A DNA stretch of 14,238 nt. Origin: an uncultured Saprospiraceae bacterium (GTDB taxonomy: Bacteria; Bacteroidota; Bacteroidia; Chitinophagales; Saprospiraceae). Below, in pieces: positions 1-6,906 of the stretch. Numbering within the stretch: the stretch's first letter is position 1; each line of letters begins with the position of its first letter. The position numbers were made by a program, and so were the translations under genes. The stretch spans positions 1-14,238 of the forward strand of contig CALJKQ010000197.1 in NCBI GenBank assembly GCA_937973565.1, read 5' to 3'. The notes beneath the pieces are model-generated. The model had not been told where the DNA came from. It was given only the letters and a program-made list of their open reading frames with translations, and searched no databases.

Positions 1-339
1 TTGCCATTAGGTTGGAAGCAAAAACTATCTTTCTCTCTTTCCATCATTCATGAGCCGGGTGTTGTTTTTTTGGATGAACCCACGGGAGGTGTCGATCCGC
101 TTACCCGTCGGCAATTCTGGATCCTTATTTATGAAGCCGCCGAAAGAGGGATTACCGTTTTTGTGACTACCCATTATATGGATGAAGCAGAGTATTGCAA
201 CCGCATTGCCATCATGGTGGACGGCAAGATCGAAGCCATGGGCAAACCAGCTGAGCTGAAACTTGAGCACGCTACCGATTCTATGGATGATATGTTTTAC
301 AGACTGGCCCGCAAGGCAAAAAGAAGCGATATGATATGA
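1..339 (+). CDS. ABC exporter ATP-binding protein, C-terminal part (YbhF-like), 5' end outside window
   Basis: This is the ATPase subunit of an ABC-2 type exporter, which hydrolyses ATP on the cytoplasmic face to power the two permeases encoded next. The frame is open from base 1, so the N-terminal part with Walker A lies off the left edge; 112 residues are visible. Seen in order: a signature motif in the LPLGWKQKLSF form (variant of LSGGQ, common in YbhF/YhiH-type ATPases), Walker B VVFLDEPT, D-loop GGVDP, and the H-loop in TTHYMDEAEYCNRIAIM. The first codon TTG is internal, not a start. The stop overlaps the next ATG by 4 nt (ATGA), implying translational coupling. Substrate cannot be read from the sequence; YbhFSR relatives are linked to drug or cation export. 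Family is sure, substrate unknown. Confidence 0.93.
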   Translation: MPLGWKQKLSFSLSIIHEPGVVFLDEPTGGVDPLTRRQFWILIYEAAERGITVFVTTHYMDEAEYCNRIAIMVDGKIEAMGKPAELKLEHATDSMDDMFYRLARKAKRSDMI

Positions 340-1442
340 GTACCTTTAAATCATTTGTTAAAAAAGAAGTAAGGCACATTCTGCGCGACAGAAAAACCTT
401 GTTGGTCTTGCTGGGCATGCCCATTGTACAAATTATTCTGTTTGGTTTCGCCCTGAGCAACGAGGTTAAAAATACATTTATCTACATCACCGATATGTCG
501 AAGGATGAAATGTCGGCTGGCCTCATTCAGCAGATCGATGCCAGTAAGTATTTTGACGTGCGGGGCGTCATTGACAATCCAAATCAGGCCGATGAATTGC
601 TGCGATCAGGTGCTGCCAAAGTGGTATTGGTCATTCCCCCTCGTTTTGCAGAAGAAACCCAACACCAAAAAGAAGTTACCCTCCAGTTGCTGACAGACGG
701 TACCAATCCCAACCTTGCTTCAACGGTCAATACCTATATTTCCCTTATTGTCAGGGATTTCAGAAACAGGGTCTACGGAGATCTCAAATTGCCCATGGCC
801 CTGAAAGTAGAACCACGTATGATGTACAATCCCCAGCTCAAGGGAGAGTACACCTTTGTGCCTGGTGTGATTGCCATGGTGCTGATGATTATATGCGTGC
901 TTATGACATCGGTATCGATTGTCAAGGAGAAAGAATTGGGTAATATGGAATTGGTATTGGTTTCACCCACGCGACCTCATATTGTGATTTTGTCCAAGGC
1001 CATTCCTTATTTTGTTTTGGGACTCATCCTTGTGACCGTCATTTTGCTGATGAGTCGCTTCCTGCTTGAAATACCCATCCGGGGCAACCTTCTGTTGTTG
1101 TATGGTGTGGCTGCCTTGTTCATCATAACGGCGTTATCATTGGGGCTGGTGATTTCCACCATAACGGATTCTCAGCAGGTGGCCATGCTCATATCTCTCA
1201 TGGGTATGATGTTGCCTACTATTATGTTTGGCGGTTTTATGTTCCCCATTGAAAACATGCCTTTGCCAATGCAGGTGATTTCCAACATCATTCCCGCTAA
1301 ATGGTTTTATTACGCCATCAACGACATTATGATCAAGGGCCAGGGTTTTGCAGCCGTAAAAATGGATGTCTTCATTCTTTTCGGATTTACCCTGTTGTTT
1401 TTATTCATTAGTTACAAAAAATTCAACATCAGGCTGTCATGA
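336..1442 (+). CDS. ABC-2 type exporter permease (YbhS/YbhR-like), first of pair
   Basis: Membrane subunit of the exporter, 368 aa, close to the usual length of the YbhS/YbhR family. An N-terminal basic cytoplasmic stretch (KKEVRHILRDRK) precedes TM1 at about residues 21-41. A soluble extracytoplasmic domain follows to about residue 170, then five or so hydrophobic segments from about 172 to the end. The ABC-2 family hallmark VKEKELGNMELVLVSP sits at residues 196-211, between TM2 and TM3, and probably contacts the ATPase. The start overlaps the ATPase stop by 4 nt and the stop overlaps the next permease by 4 nt, so all three are one operon. Probably forms a heterodimer with the next gene product. 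Transported compound not inferable. Confidence 0.93.
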   Translation: MSTFKSFVKKEVRHILRDRKTLLVLLGMPIVQIILFGFALSNEVKNTFIYITDMSKDEMSAGLIQQIDASKYFDVRGVIDNPNQADELLRSGAAKVVLVIPPRFAEETQHQKEVTLQLLTDGTNPNLASTVNTYISLIVRDFRNRVYGDLKLPMALKVEPRMMYNPQLKGEYTFVPGVIAMVLMIICVLMTSVSIVKEKELGNMELVLVSPTRPHIVILSKAIPYFVLGLILVTVILLMSRFLLEIPIRGNLLLLYGVAALFIITALSLGLVISTITDSQQVAMLISLMGMMLPTIMFGGFMFPIENMPLPMQVISNIIPAKWFYYAINDIMIKGQGFAAVKMDVFILFGFTLLFLFISYKKFNIRLS

Positions 1443-2557
1443 GAAATATCTGGTTTTTGGTCATCAAAGAATTCAGGCAGACCTTCAGGGATCCTGCTAT
1501 CCTGCGTATGATTTTTATTATGCCGGCCTTGCAGCTGCTCATTCTTCCTTTTGCGGCCGATTACGAAATAAAAAACATTGACATTGCCATTGTAGATTAT
1601 GACCGTTCAGCTGAGTCAGCCCGACTTGCCAACAAGTTGGCCCATTCCGGATACTTTCACCTGGTGGGTCATGCCCGGTCCAATGCAGAAGGCATGCAAT
1701 GGGTGGGAGAAGACAAAGCCGATATGTTTGTGGAGATCCCTTTGGGATTTGCCAAAAACTGGGTGGCCAGAGATGAAGCTTCGCTTTCCCTTGTGGTCAA
1801 TGCCGTGAATGGCACCAAGGGAAACCTGGGTGCTGCCTATGCCGCTTCCATTTTTTCGGAATACAATGATGAAATCAGGCAGGAATGGATCCAGATGCCA
1901 AAAGTCTCTCCTTTACCGCTTATCAAAGTCACTTATTCCAACCGGTACAATCGTCTGGCCAATTACCAGCATTTCATGGTACCCGGCATTTTGGCAGTAT
2001 TGCTTACCATGGTGGGTGGATTTTTGTCGGCTCTCAATATTGTGAAGGAAAAAGAGATAGGTACCATAGAACAGATCAATGTATCGCCCATTCGCAAATA
2101 TGAGTTTGTGGCAGGTAAGCTGATCCCTTTTTGGGTCATGGGTTTTGTTATTCTCACCATCGGACTGTTGATCAGCTTTGTGATCCACGGCATTGTGCCC
2201 GGGTCCAATCTGTGGGTGTTGTATCTGTTTTCGGGTGTTTACCTCATCACCATTTTGGGTTTTGGGCTGTTGATTTCCAATTTCACCAATACCCAGCAAC
2301 AAGCCATGATGGTCGCTTTCTTTTTCATGCTCATCTTTATTTTGCTGAGTGGTCTGTACACCCAGATAGAGAGCATGCCTCGATGGGCGCAGATCCTGGC
2401 GTGGATCAACCCGGTGACCTACATGGTCGACGCCATGCGCATGATTTTGTTAAAAGGAGCGATGTTGCAGGATTTGACTCATCATTTCAGGAACATCCTG
2501 ATAGGGGGTGTTTTTTTGAATGCGCTGGCTATTTGGAGCTACCGAAAGCGTTCCTAA
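1439..2557 (+). CDS. ABC-2 type exporter permease (YbhR/YbhS-like), second of pair
   Basis: Second membrane subunit, 372 aa, with the same architecture as its neighbour: basic start (KEFRQTFRDP), TM1 at about residues 22-40, an extracytoplasmic domain of about 140 residues, and a hydrophobic C-terminal bundle. The hallmark VKEKEIGTIEQINVSP begins at residue 202. The paralogy with the preceding gene (same layout, same motif, similar length) suggests ancient duplication and a heterodimeric channel. The start overlaps the previous stop (ATGA). It is the last gene of the exporter operon within the window; what follows is non-coding up to the tRNA cluster. Family assignment is firm; substrate and the exact pairing to YbhR or YbhS are inferred. 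Confidence 0.92.
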   Translation: MRNIWFLVIKEFRQTFRDPAILRMIFIMPALQLLILPFAADYEIKNIDIAIVDYDRSAESARLANKLAHSGYFHLVGHARSNAEGMQWVGEDKADMFVEIPLGFAKNWVARDEASLSLVVNAVNGTKGNLGAAYAASIFSEYNDEIRQEWIQMPKVSPLPLIKVTYSNRYNRLANYQHFMVPGILAVLLTMVGGFLSALNIVKEKEIGTIEQINVSPIRKYEFVAGKLIPFWVMGFVILTIGLLISFVIHGIVPGSNLWVLYLFSGVYLITILGFGLLISNFTNTQQQAMMVAFFFMLIFILLSGLYTQIESMPRWAQILAWINPVTYMVDAMRMILLKGAMLQDLTHHFRNILIGGVFLNALAIWSYRKRS

Positions 2558-2851
2558 GAAAGAGAAAAGAGTGCGATTGGCTGTCAAACAGGTCACATAT
2601 CGGAAGAGTGCACAGAATTGGGCAAATGCCCCAAAGAGGTGGGGTAAGGCAGCGGAAGGGGGCTAAGGAGGCCGTGTTTAGGCCTGAAACGCCCTTTAAA
2701 AGTGTTGTATTTGATTAAATATCAATGGTTAAAAAATAGAAACAACCCTAATATCAGAATAAAATTTGCCGGGGGGCTTGCGAATAATAATTGCCAAAAG
2801 GCCGTTTTTTTTTGCAAAAAATAAGAAAAATAAAAATATTTAAAAAACTAT
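2558..2851. other. Non-coding gap between exporter operon and tRNA cluster
   Basis: I see no credible gene here. The first half (about 2575-2700) is purine-rich and G-rich with short inverted repeats: TGGGCA-aa-TGCCCA at about 2619-2632 and AGGCC-N6/7-GGCCT at about 2669-2685. The second half is AT-rich and leads into the promoter. A shadow reading frame of the upstream permease runs into the first part but has no family resemblance. It could be the 3' UTR of the exporter operon; a small RNA cannot be excluded. Confidence 0.5.
2793..2813 (+). terminator. Weak intrinsic terminator candidate
   Basis: A short GCC-aaaa-GGC hairpin (2793-2802) is followed two bases later by a run of nine T (2805-2813). 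The stem is only about 3-4 bp, so the call rests mainly on the T-run and on its position between the exporter operon and the promoter of the tRNA-tuf operon. Confidence 0.3.
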
Positions 2852-2881
2852 TTTGTGGTAACTGAAAATGTATTATTTTTG
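2852..2881 (+). promoter_or_regulatory. Bacteroidota-type promoter for tRNA-tuf operon
   Basis: TTTG at 2852-2855 (-33 element), an 18-nt spacer, and TATTTTTG at 2874-2881 (-7 element, exact match to TAnnTTTG). This is the Bacteroidota primary sigma factor consensus, with spacing close to the usual 19. Transcription would start around 2886-2890, about 70 nt before the first tRNA. The surrounding DNA is very AT-rich, as expected for a strong stable-RNA promoter. Promoter assignment is by motif only. Confidence 0.7.
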
Positions 2882-2955
2882 CATCGCTTTTTGCGGCAGG
2901 TAGAAAGAACATTTGTATTTACTGTTTACCGGAGTTACCAAACAAAAAAACAATT

Positions 2956-3032
2956 GCCAGTGTAGCTCAGTTGGCCAGAGCAGCTGATTTGTAATCAGCT
3001 GGTCGGGGGTTCGAATCCCTCCACTGGCTCCA
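2956..3032 (+). tRNA. tRNA-Thr (anticodon UGU)
   Basis: Cloverleaf folds by eye: acceptor stem GCCAGTG (2956-2962) with CACTGGC (3022-3028); anticodon arm GCTGA-TTTGTAA-TCAGC with anticodon TGT at 2990-2992; T-loop GGTTCGAATCC. Discriminator T at 3029 is followed by a genome-encoded CCA (3030-3032). First of four tRNAs preceding tuf, at the position of E. coli thrU. Confidence 0.97.
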
Positions 3033-3080
3033 TTAGTATGGAGACATACGATGAGGAAAACTCCGGAAGTTTTTATCGCA

Positions 3081-3163
3081 GGGGGTGCGCCGGAGTAGGA
3101 GAGCCGGGCCAGACTGTAAATCTGGTGTCTCTGACTGAGTAGGTTCGAATCCCACCACCCCCA
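3081..3163 (+). tRNA. tRNA-Tyr (anticodon GUA)
   Basis: Acceptor stem GGGGGTG (3081-3087) pairs with CACCCCC (3156-3162), discriminator A at 3163. Anticodon arm CCAGA-CTGTAAA-TCTGG carries GTA at 3116-3118. The long variable arm (around 3126-3140) is the class II feature expected for bacterial tRNA-Tyr. CCA is not encoded. Corresponds in position to E. coli tyrU. Confidence 0.97.
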
Positions 3164-3179
3164 CGAAAAAAGCAAATAG

Positions 3180-3252
3180 GCGGGAGTAGCTCAGTTGGTA
3201 GAGCATCAGCCTTCCAAGCTGAGGGTCGCGGGTTCGAGTCTCGTCTCCCGCT
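3180..3252 (+). tRNA. tRNA-Gly (anticodon UCC)
   Basis: Acceptor GCGGGAG (3180-3186) pairs with CTCCCGC (3245-3251), discriminator T at 3252, no encoded CCA. Anticodon arm TCAGC-CTTCCAA-GCTGA with TCC at 3213-3215. D-arm AGCTCAGTTGGTAGAGC and T-arm GGGTTCGAGTCTC are normal. Corresponds in position to E. coli glyT. Confidence 0.97.
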
Positions 3253-3257
3253 CTATA

Positions 3258-3279
3258 AAAAAAAGGTGACACTTTTTTT
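3258..3279 (+). other. A/T-rich hairpin between tRNA-Gly and tRNA-Thr
   Basis: AAAAAAAG (3258-3265) is complementary to CTTTTTTT (3272-3279) across a 6-nt loop. It ends in a T-run like a terminator, but the stem is almost all A:T and it lies inside a tRNA cluster that should be co-transcribed. It may be a processing spacer or a weak attenuator; the effect is not known. Confidence 0.3.
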
Positions 3280-3282
3280 ATC

Positions 3283-3354
<72 letters not shown>

Positions 3355-3407
3355 CAATGGAATCACACATTCATTAACATATTTAAATTACTGAAAAATT
3401 TCAAGCA

Positions 3408-4604
3408 ATGGCTAAAGGAACATTTGACAGGTCGAAACCACACGTAAACATAGGTACCATTGGTCACGTTGACCACGGAAAAACGACCCTTACTGCTGCA
3501 ATCACATACGTTTTGGCAGAAGCTGGACTTGCAGAGAAAAAAGATTATGACTCTATCGATGCGGCTCCTGAAGAAAAAGAAAGGGGTATCACCATCAACA
3601 CGGCACACGTAGAGTACCAAACTGCCAACAGACACTACGCACACGTTGACTGTCCGGGTCACGCCGACTATGTAAAGAACATGGTAACGGGAGCAGCTCA
3701 GATGGACGGTGCTATTCTAGTGGTAGCAGCTACCGACGGTCCGATGCCTCAGACAAGGGAGCACATCCTTTTGGCAAGACAGGTTGGCGTTCCAAAAATC
3801 GTTGTTTTCATGAATAAAGTTGACCTCGTTGACGATCCGGAAATGTTGGAACTCGTAGAAATGGAGGTTAGAGAATTGTTGGACACTTACGGATTCGGTG
3901 GCGATGACGCTCCAATTATCAAAGGTTCTGCAATCAAAGCTTTGGAGGGAACTCCTGAAGGCAAAAAAGCAATCGAAGATTTGATGGCAGCTGTGGATTC
4001 ACACATCCCAGAACCAACACGTGAAGTTGACAAACCATTCTTGATGCCTATCGAAGACGTATTCTCTATCACTGGTAGGGGTACTGTTGCAACCGGTAGA
4101 ATTGAAAGAGGTGTGATCAACGTTGGTGATCCGGTAGAAATCATCGGTATGATGAAGCCAGGTGAAAAACCATTGACTTCAACAGTAACCGGAGTTGAGA
4201 TGTTTAGAAAACTTCTTGACAGAGGTGAAGCTGGTGACAACGCAGGTATCCTTCTTCGTGGTATCGACAAAGAAGCGATCAGAAGAGGTATGGTTATCTG
4301 TAAGCCAGGTTCAGTACAACCACACATGAAGTTCAAGTGCGAGGTTTACGTTCTTTCTAAAGAAGAAGGTGGTCGTCACACTCCATTCTTCAACGGCTAC
4401 CGTCCACAGTTCTACTTCAGAACAACTGACGTTACCGGTGATGTTAAACTTCCAGAAAATGTAGAAATGGTAATGCCAGGTGATAACATCTCTATCGAGG
4501 TGACACTGGTGAGCCCAATCGCGATGGAGAAAGGTCTTCGTTTCGCGATCCGTGAAGGTGGTAGAACAGTAGGTGCCGGTCAGGTTACTGAAATTATACA
4601 ATAA
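3408..4604 (+). CDS. tuf: Elongation factor Tu
   Basis: GTPase that delivers aminoacyl-tRNA to the ribosomal A site. It is 398 aa, normal for the family. G-motifs are intact: GHVDHGKT (residues 19-26), RGITI in switch I, DCPGH (81-85), NKVD (136-139) and GSA (173-175). Domain 2 starts near the IEDVFSITGRGTVATGRIERG region and domain 3 ends with the typical GAGQVTEIIQ. The first ATG fits the family N-terminus MAKGTFDR; the upstream sequence is A/T-rich with no Shine-Dalgarno, as usual in Bacteroidota. It follows four tRNAs, an arrangement shared with E. coli tufB, and is closed by a strong terminator. Confidence 0.99.
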   Translation: MAKGTFDRSKPHVNIGTIGHVDHGKTTLTAAITYVLAEAGLAEKKDYDSIDAAPEEKERGITINTAHVEYQTANRHYAHVDCPGHADYVKNMVTGAAQMDGAILVVAATDGPMPQTREHILLARQVGVPKIVVFMNKVDLVDDPEMLELVEMEVRELLDTYGFGGDDAPIIKGSAIKALEGTPEGKKAIEDLMAAVDSHIPEPTREVDKPFLMPIEDVFSITGRGTVATGRIERGVINVGDPVEIIGMMKPGEKPLTSTVTGVEMFRKLLDRGEAGDNAGILLRGIDKEAIRRGMVICKPGSVQPHMKFKCEVYVLSKEEGGRHTPFFNGYRPQFYFRTTDVTGDVKLPENVEMVMPGDNISIEVTLVSPIAMEKGLRFAIREGGRTVGAGQVTEIIQ

Positions 4605-4627
4605 GCATTCGGTAAAATATGTTTGAA

Positions 4628-4666
4628 AGAGATTTAAGCACCTCAAGGTGCTTAATTCTCTTTTTT
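4628..4666 (+). terminator. Intrinsic terminator after tuf
   Basis: A 15-nt arm (4628-4642) pairs with 4647-4661 with a single mismatch; the core is AAGCACC-tcaa-GGTGCTT. A T-run follows directly (4661-4666). It begins 24 nt past the tuf stop and probably ends or attenuates the tRNA-tuf transcript before the tRNA-Trp/secE block. Confidence 0.85.
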
Positions 4667-4757
4667 AGTATATACGATTTTCACATTCAAAAACTTATTA
4701 AAGTATAAGTCAAGAGTAGTGAGGGAGTTAAAGGGCAGTGATCCTCATTAATAACAT

Positions 4758-4833
4758 AGGGAAGTAGTTCAATTGGTAGAGCAGCGGTCTCCAAAACCGC
4801 AAGTTGCAGGTTCGAGTCCTGTCTTCCCTGCCA
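4758..4833 (+). tRNA. tRNA-Trp (anticodon CCA)
   Basis: Acceptor AGGGAAG (4758-4764) pairs with CTTCCCT (4823-4829), discriminator G at 4830 and encoded CCA at 4831-4833. Anticodon arm GCGGT-CTCCAAA-ACCGC with CCA at 4791-4793. It sits 29 nt before secE and is probably co-transcribed with it. The tuf-trpT-secE order also occurs in other bacterial groups. Confidence 0.97.
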
Positions 4834-4862
4834 AACCCCGAGAGGGGCAAAAATCAATTGCG

Positions 4863-5057
4863 ATGGATAATATCAGATTGTACATTAAAGAAAGTATACA
4901 CGAGTTGCTCAACAACGTAACCTGGCCAACATGGGGAGAATTGATTTCCCATACCAGAATTGTTTTGGTTGCTACCGTGATTTTTGCATTGGTAACCTTC
5001 CTTATGGACACCGTTGCCAATCAGGCACTTTCCGTTATTTATGGCTTAGGATCATGA
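4863..5057 (+). CDS. secE: Preprotein translocase subunit SecE
   Basis: Small membrane subunit that clamps SecY in the Sec translocon. It is 64 aa, the single-span form usual outside the gammaproteobacteria. The amphipathic N-terminal helix (IRLYIKESIHELLNNV) is followed by the family motif VTWPTWGEL (residues 19-27) and one transmembrane segment at about 32-54. I chose the ATG at 4863 because earlier in-frame starts lie inside the tRNA-Trp gene. The stop overlaps the nusG start (ATGA), so the two are translationally coupled. Confidence 0.95.
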   Translation: MDNIRLYIKESIHELLNNVTWPTWGELISHTRIVLVATVIFALVTFLMDTVANQALSVIYGLGS

Positions 5058-5605
5058 GTGAGACTACAGCGAAGTGGTATTCCCTGAGGGTGATCAGCGG
5101 GAAAGAAAAAAAGATCAAAGAAAAAATTGATCTTGAAGTTTCCAGGAACGAGTGGACAGACATCGTTCTCCAGGTGATCGTACCTATTGAGAAGGTATAT
5201 AAGATGCGCAATGGCAAAAAGCAAACCATTGAGCGCAATATCCTTCCGGGCTACATCCTGGTAGAGGCTATTCCTGAAAAATTTTCAGGAGAAATCATCA
5301 ATGCGATTTCAAACCTCACCAACGTAATCCATTTCCTGGGTAAAAACAATCCTATTCCCATGACCCAGCAAGAGGCAAACCGAATGTTGGGAAAGGCAGA
5401 CGAATCACAATTGGGGGGCGAGGCAATGCTCGATCCATTCCTGGTGAACGAAACCGTGAAAATCATCGATGGACCTTTCAAAGATTTTGTAGGGGATATC
5501 AAAGAAGTGAACGAAGAGAAAAAGAAGCTCAAGGTTATTGTTAAAATCTTTGGCCGGGGCACTGAGGTAGAACTCAATTTTGGACAAGTAGAAAAACAGG
5601 CGTAA
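5054..5605 (+). CDS. nusG: Transcription elongation/termination factor NusG
   Basis: Binds the RNA polymerase clamp and links it to the ribosome (S10) or Rho. It is 183 aa. The NGN domain covers roughly residues 1-115 (start KWYSLRVISGKEKKIKEKI; ILPGYILVEA in the middle). The KOW domain begins near residue 139 (DGPFKDFVGDIKEV) and ends with FGRGTEVELNFGQVEK. The start at 5054 overlaps the secE stop by 4 nt and matches the family N-terminus; longer in-frame starts would run through secE. Neighbouring secE and rplK is the near-universal context. Confidence 0.97.
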   Translation: MSETTAKWYSLRVISGKEKKIKEKIDLEVSRNEWTDIVLQVIVPIEKVYKMRNGKKQTIERNILPGYILVEAIPEKFSGEIINAISNLTNVIHFLGKNNPIPMTQQEANRMLGKADESQLGGEAMLDPFLVNETVKIIDGPFKDFVGDIKEVNEEKKKLKVIVKIFGRGTEVELNFGQVEKQA

Positions 5606-5679
5606 TTCGATACCGGCTTTAAATGCTTCCACGGATAGAAAAACGCCCCATATAATTTGATCGATACAAAAAATTTAAA
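5606..5679 (+). promoter_or_regulatory. nusG-rplK spacer, possible L1/L11 leader
   Basis: A 74-nt gap before rplK. In E. coli the equivalent mRNA leader is where L1 represses L11-L1 synthesis. I see no convincing hairpin or full promoter; TATAATTTG at about 5651-5659 resembles a -7 box with one extra base and lacks a -33 partner. Regulatory role is inferred from position only. Confidence 0.2.
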
Positions 5680-6129
5680 ATGGCAAAAGAAATTGAAACG
5701 TTTGTAAAGTTGCAGGTTAAAGGAGGTGCTGCCAACCCGGCTCCACCCGTAGGTCCTGCACTCGGTTCCAAAGGTGTCAATATCATGGAATTCTGCAAGA
5801 GGTTCAATGCAGCTACCCAGGAAATTCCGGGTAAGTTGGTACCTGTGCTGATCACCGTGTACAAAGACAAGTCATTCGACTTCGTTATCAAAACACCGGC
5901 TGCCGCCATTCAATTGTTGGAAGCAACCAAACTTAAATCCGGATCTGCGCAGTCCAACCGTAACAAGGTAGGATCTGTAACTTGGGATCAGATAAAAGCA
6001 ATTGCGGAAAACAAAATGCCTGACCTCAATGCGTTTACGCTGGAGTCAGCCATGAGCATGGTAGCAGGAACAGCAAGATCTATGGGGATTACCGTTACCG
6101 GTACACCACCCTGGAGCAACGAAAATTAA
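5680..6129 (+). CDS. rplK: 50S ribosomal protein L11
   Basis: Binds the GTPase-associated centre of 23S rRNA at the base of the L7/L12 stalk and takes part in factor-dependent GTP hydrolysis and stringent-response activation. It is 149 aa, slightly longer than the usual ~142. The N-terminal domain carries the conserved proline region NPAPPVGPALGSKGVN (residues 19-34); P22/P23 are the prolines of the thiostrepton contact region. The RNA-binding C-terminal domain ends with the typical MVAGTARSMGITV. First gene of the rplKA pair; no Shine-Dalgarno, A-rich upstream. Confidence 0.98.
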   Translation: MAKEIETFVKLQVKGGAANPAPPVGPALGSKGVNIMEFCKRFNAATQEIPGKLVPVLITVYKDKSFDFVIKTPAAAIQLLEATKLKSGSAQSNRNKVGSVTWDQIKAIAENKMPDLNAFTLESAMSMVAGTARSMGITVTGTPPWSNEN

Positions 6130-6149
6130 TATTTTTTAACCGGTAGGGA

Positions 6150-6169
6150 GTCTCGTCACCTGATGAGAC
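6150..6169 (+). other. Hairpin in rplK-rplA spacer
   Basis: GTCTCGTCA (6150-6158) is complementary to TGATGAGAC (6161-6169) with one G:U pair, giving a 7-8 bp stem once a realistic loop is opened. It lies in the 64-nt gap between rplK and rplA and has no T-run, so it is more likely a regulatory or processing element than a terminator. Confidence 0.45.
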
Positions 6170-6193
6170 GATATTACCTCAAAACTTTTCATA

Positions 6194-6886
6194 ATGGCTA
6201 ATCTTACGAAAAAAAGAAAGGCAGTCGAGGGTAAAGTGGATGCAAACAAGCTTTATGCCCTCGCCGACTCTGTAGCCCTGGTAAAAGAAGTAAACACCAC
6301 TAAATTCGATGCGTCAGTTGACCTGCACATCCGTTTAGGTGTTGACCCTCGAAAAGCTGACCAGGCGATCAGAGGTACGGTTACCCTTCCTCACGGAACA
6401 GGTAAAACCAAAAGAGTATTGGTTCTTTGTAACCCGGATAAGGAAGCAGAGGCCAAAAACGCAGGTGCAGATCACGTAGGTTTGGATGATTATATCACAC
6501 AGATCAAAAATGGCTGGACCGATGTAGACGTTATCATTGCCACTCCGGATGTAATGGCAAAGGTAGGTCAGGTAGGTAGGATCTTAGGTCCTAGAAACCT
6601 GATGCCGAACCCAAAGACGGGTACCGTTACCTTGGATGTTGCTTCTGCAGTAGAAGATGTTAAAAAAGGAAAGATTTCTTTCAGGGTGGACAAATACGGT
6701 ATTATCCACACCACAATTGGAAGGGTATCATTCAGCAAAGAAAAGTTGGCCGACAATGCGAAAGAATTGTTGTCGACACTCGAAAGAATGAAACCAAGTA
6801 CCGCTAAAGGTATTTATATGAAATCCATCAGTGTGGCTTCTACCATGAGTCCTGGGATCAAGGTTGATCCAAAAACCATTCATTAA
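6194..6886 (+). CDS. rplA: 50S ribosomal protein L1
   Basis: Forms the mobile L1 stalk that helps release E-site tRNA; in many bacteria it also represses its own mRNA. It is 230 aa, the standard length. Recognised by RGTVTLPHGTGKTKRVLV in the first domain and the family signature GRILGPRNLMPNPKTGTV in the middle; the C-terminal part returns to domain I (SISVASTMSPGIKVD). The ATG at 6194 gives the usual MANLTKKRK N-terminus. Between rplK and rplJ as in nearly all bacteria. Confidence 0.98.
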   Translation: MANLTKKRKAVEGKVDANKLYALADSVALVKEVNTTKFDASVDLHIRLGVDPRKADQAIRGTVTLPHGTGKTKRVLVLCNPDKEAEAKNAGADHVGLDDYITQIKNGWTDVDVIIATPDVMAKVGQVGRILGPRNLMPNPKTGTVTLDVASAVEDVKKGKISFRVDKYGIIHTTIGRVSFSKEKLADNAKELLSTLERMKPSTAKGIYMKSISVASTMSPGIKVDPKTIH

Positions 6887-6906
6887 TCATCAAAAATCTA
6901 TTCAAA

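Noticed and set aside
2131..2718. 195-aa plus-strand frame overlapping the end of the second permease
   Set aside because: It is an out-of-frame shadow of the permease for most of its length, rich in His/Trp/Cys with no family resemblance, and its tail runs into non-coding DNA.
2873..3272. Minus-strand reading frames across the tRNA cluster (for example a peptide with GDETRTRDPQLGRL)
   Set aside because: These are antisense translations of tRNA genes. The ETRTRDPQ-type peptide is a well-known false annotation arising from conserved tRNA sequence.
4773..4862. Extended secE start beginning inside tRNA-Trp
   Set aside because: The frame before 4863 is tRNA sequence; SecE homology begins at MDNIRLYIKES.
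4931..5053. Extended nusG start within secE
   Set aside because: The extension is secE in another frame; the ATG at 5054 with ATGA overlap matches the NusG family start.
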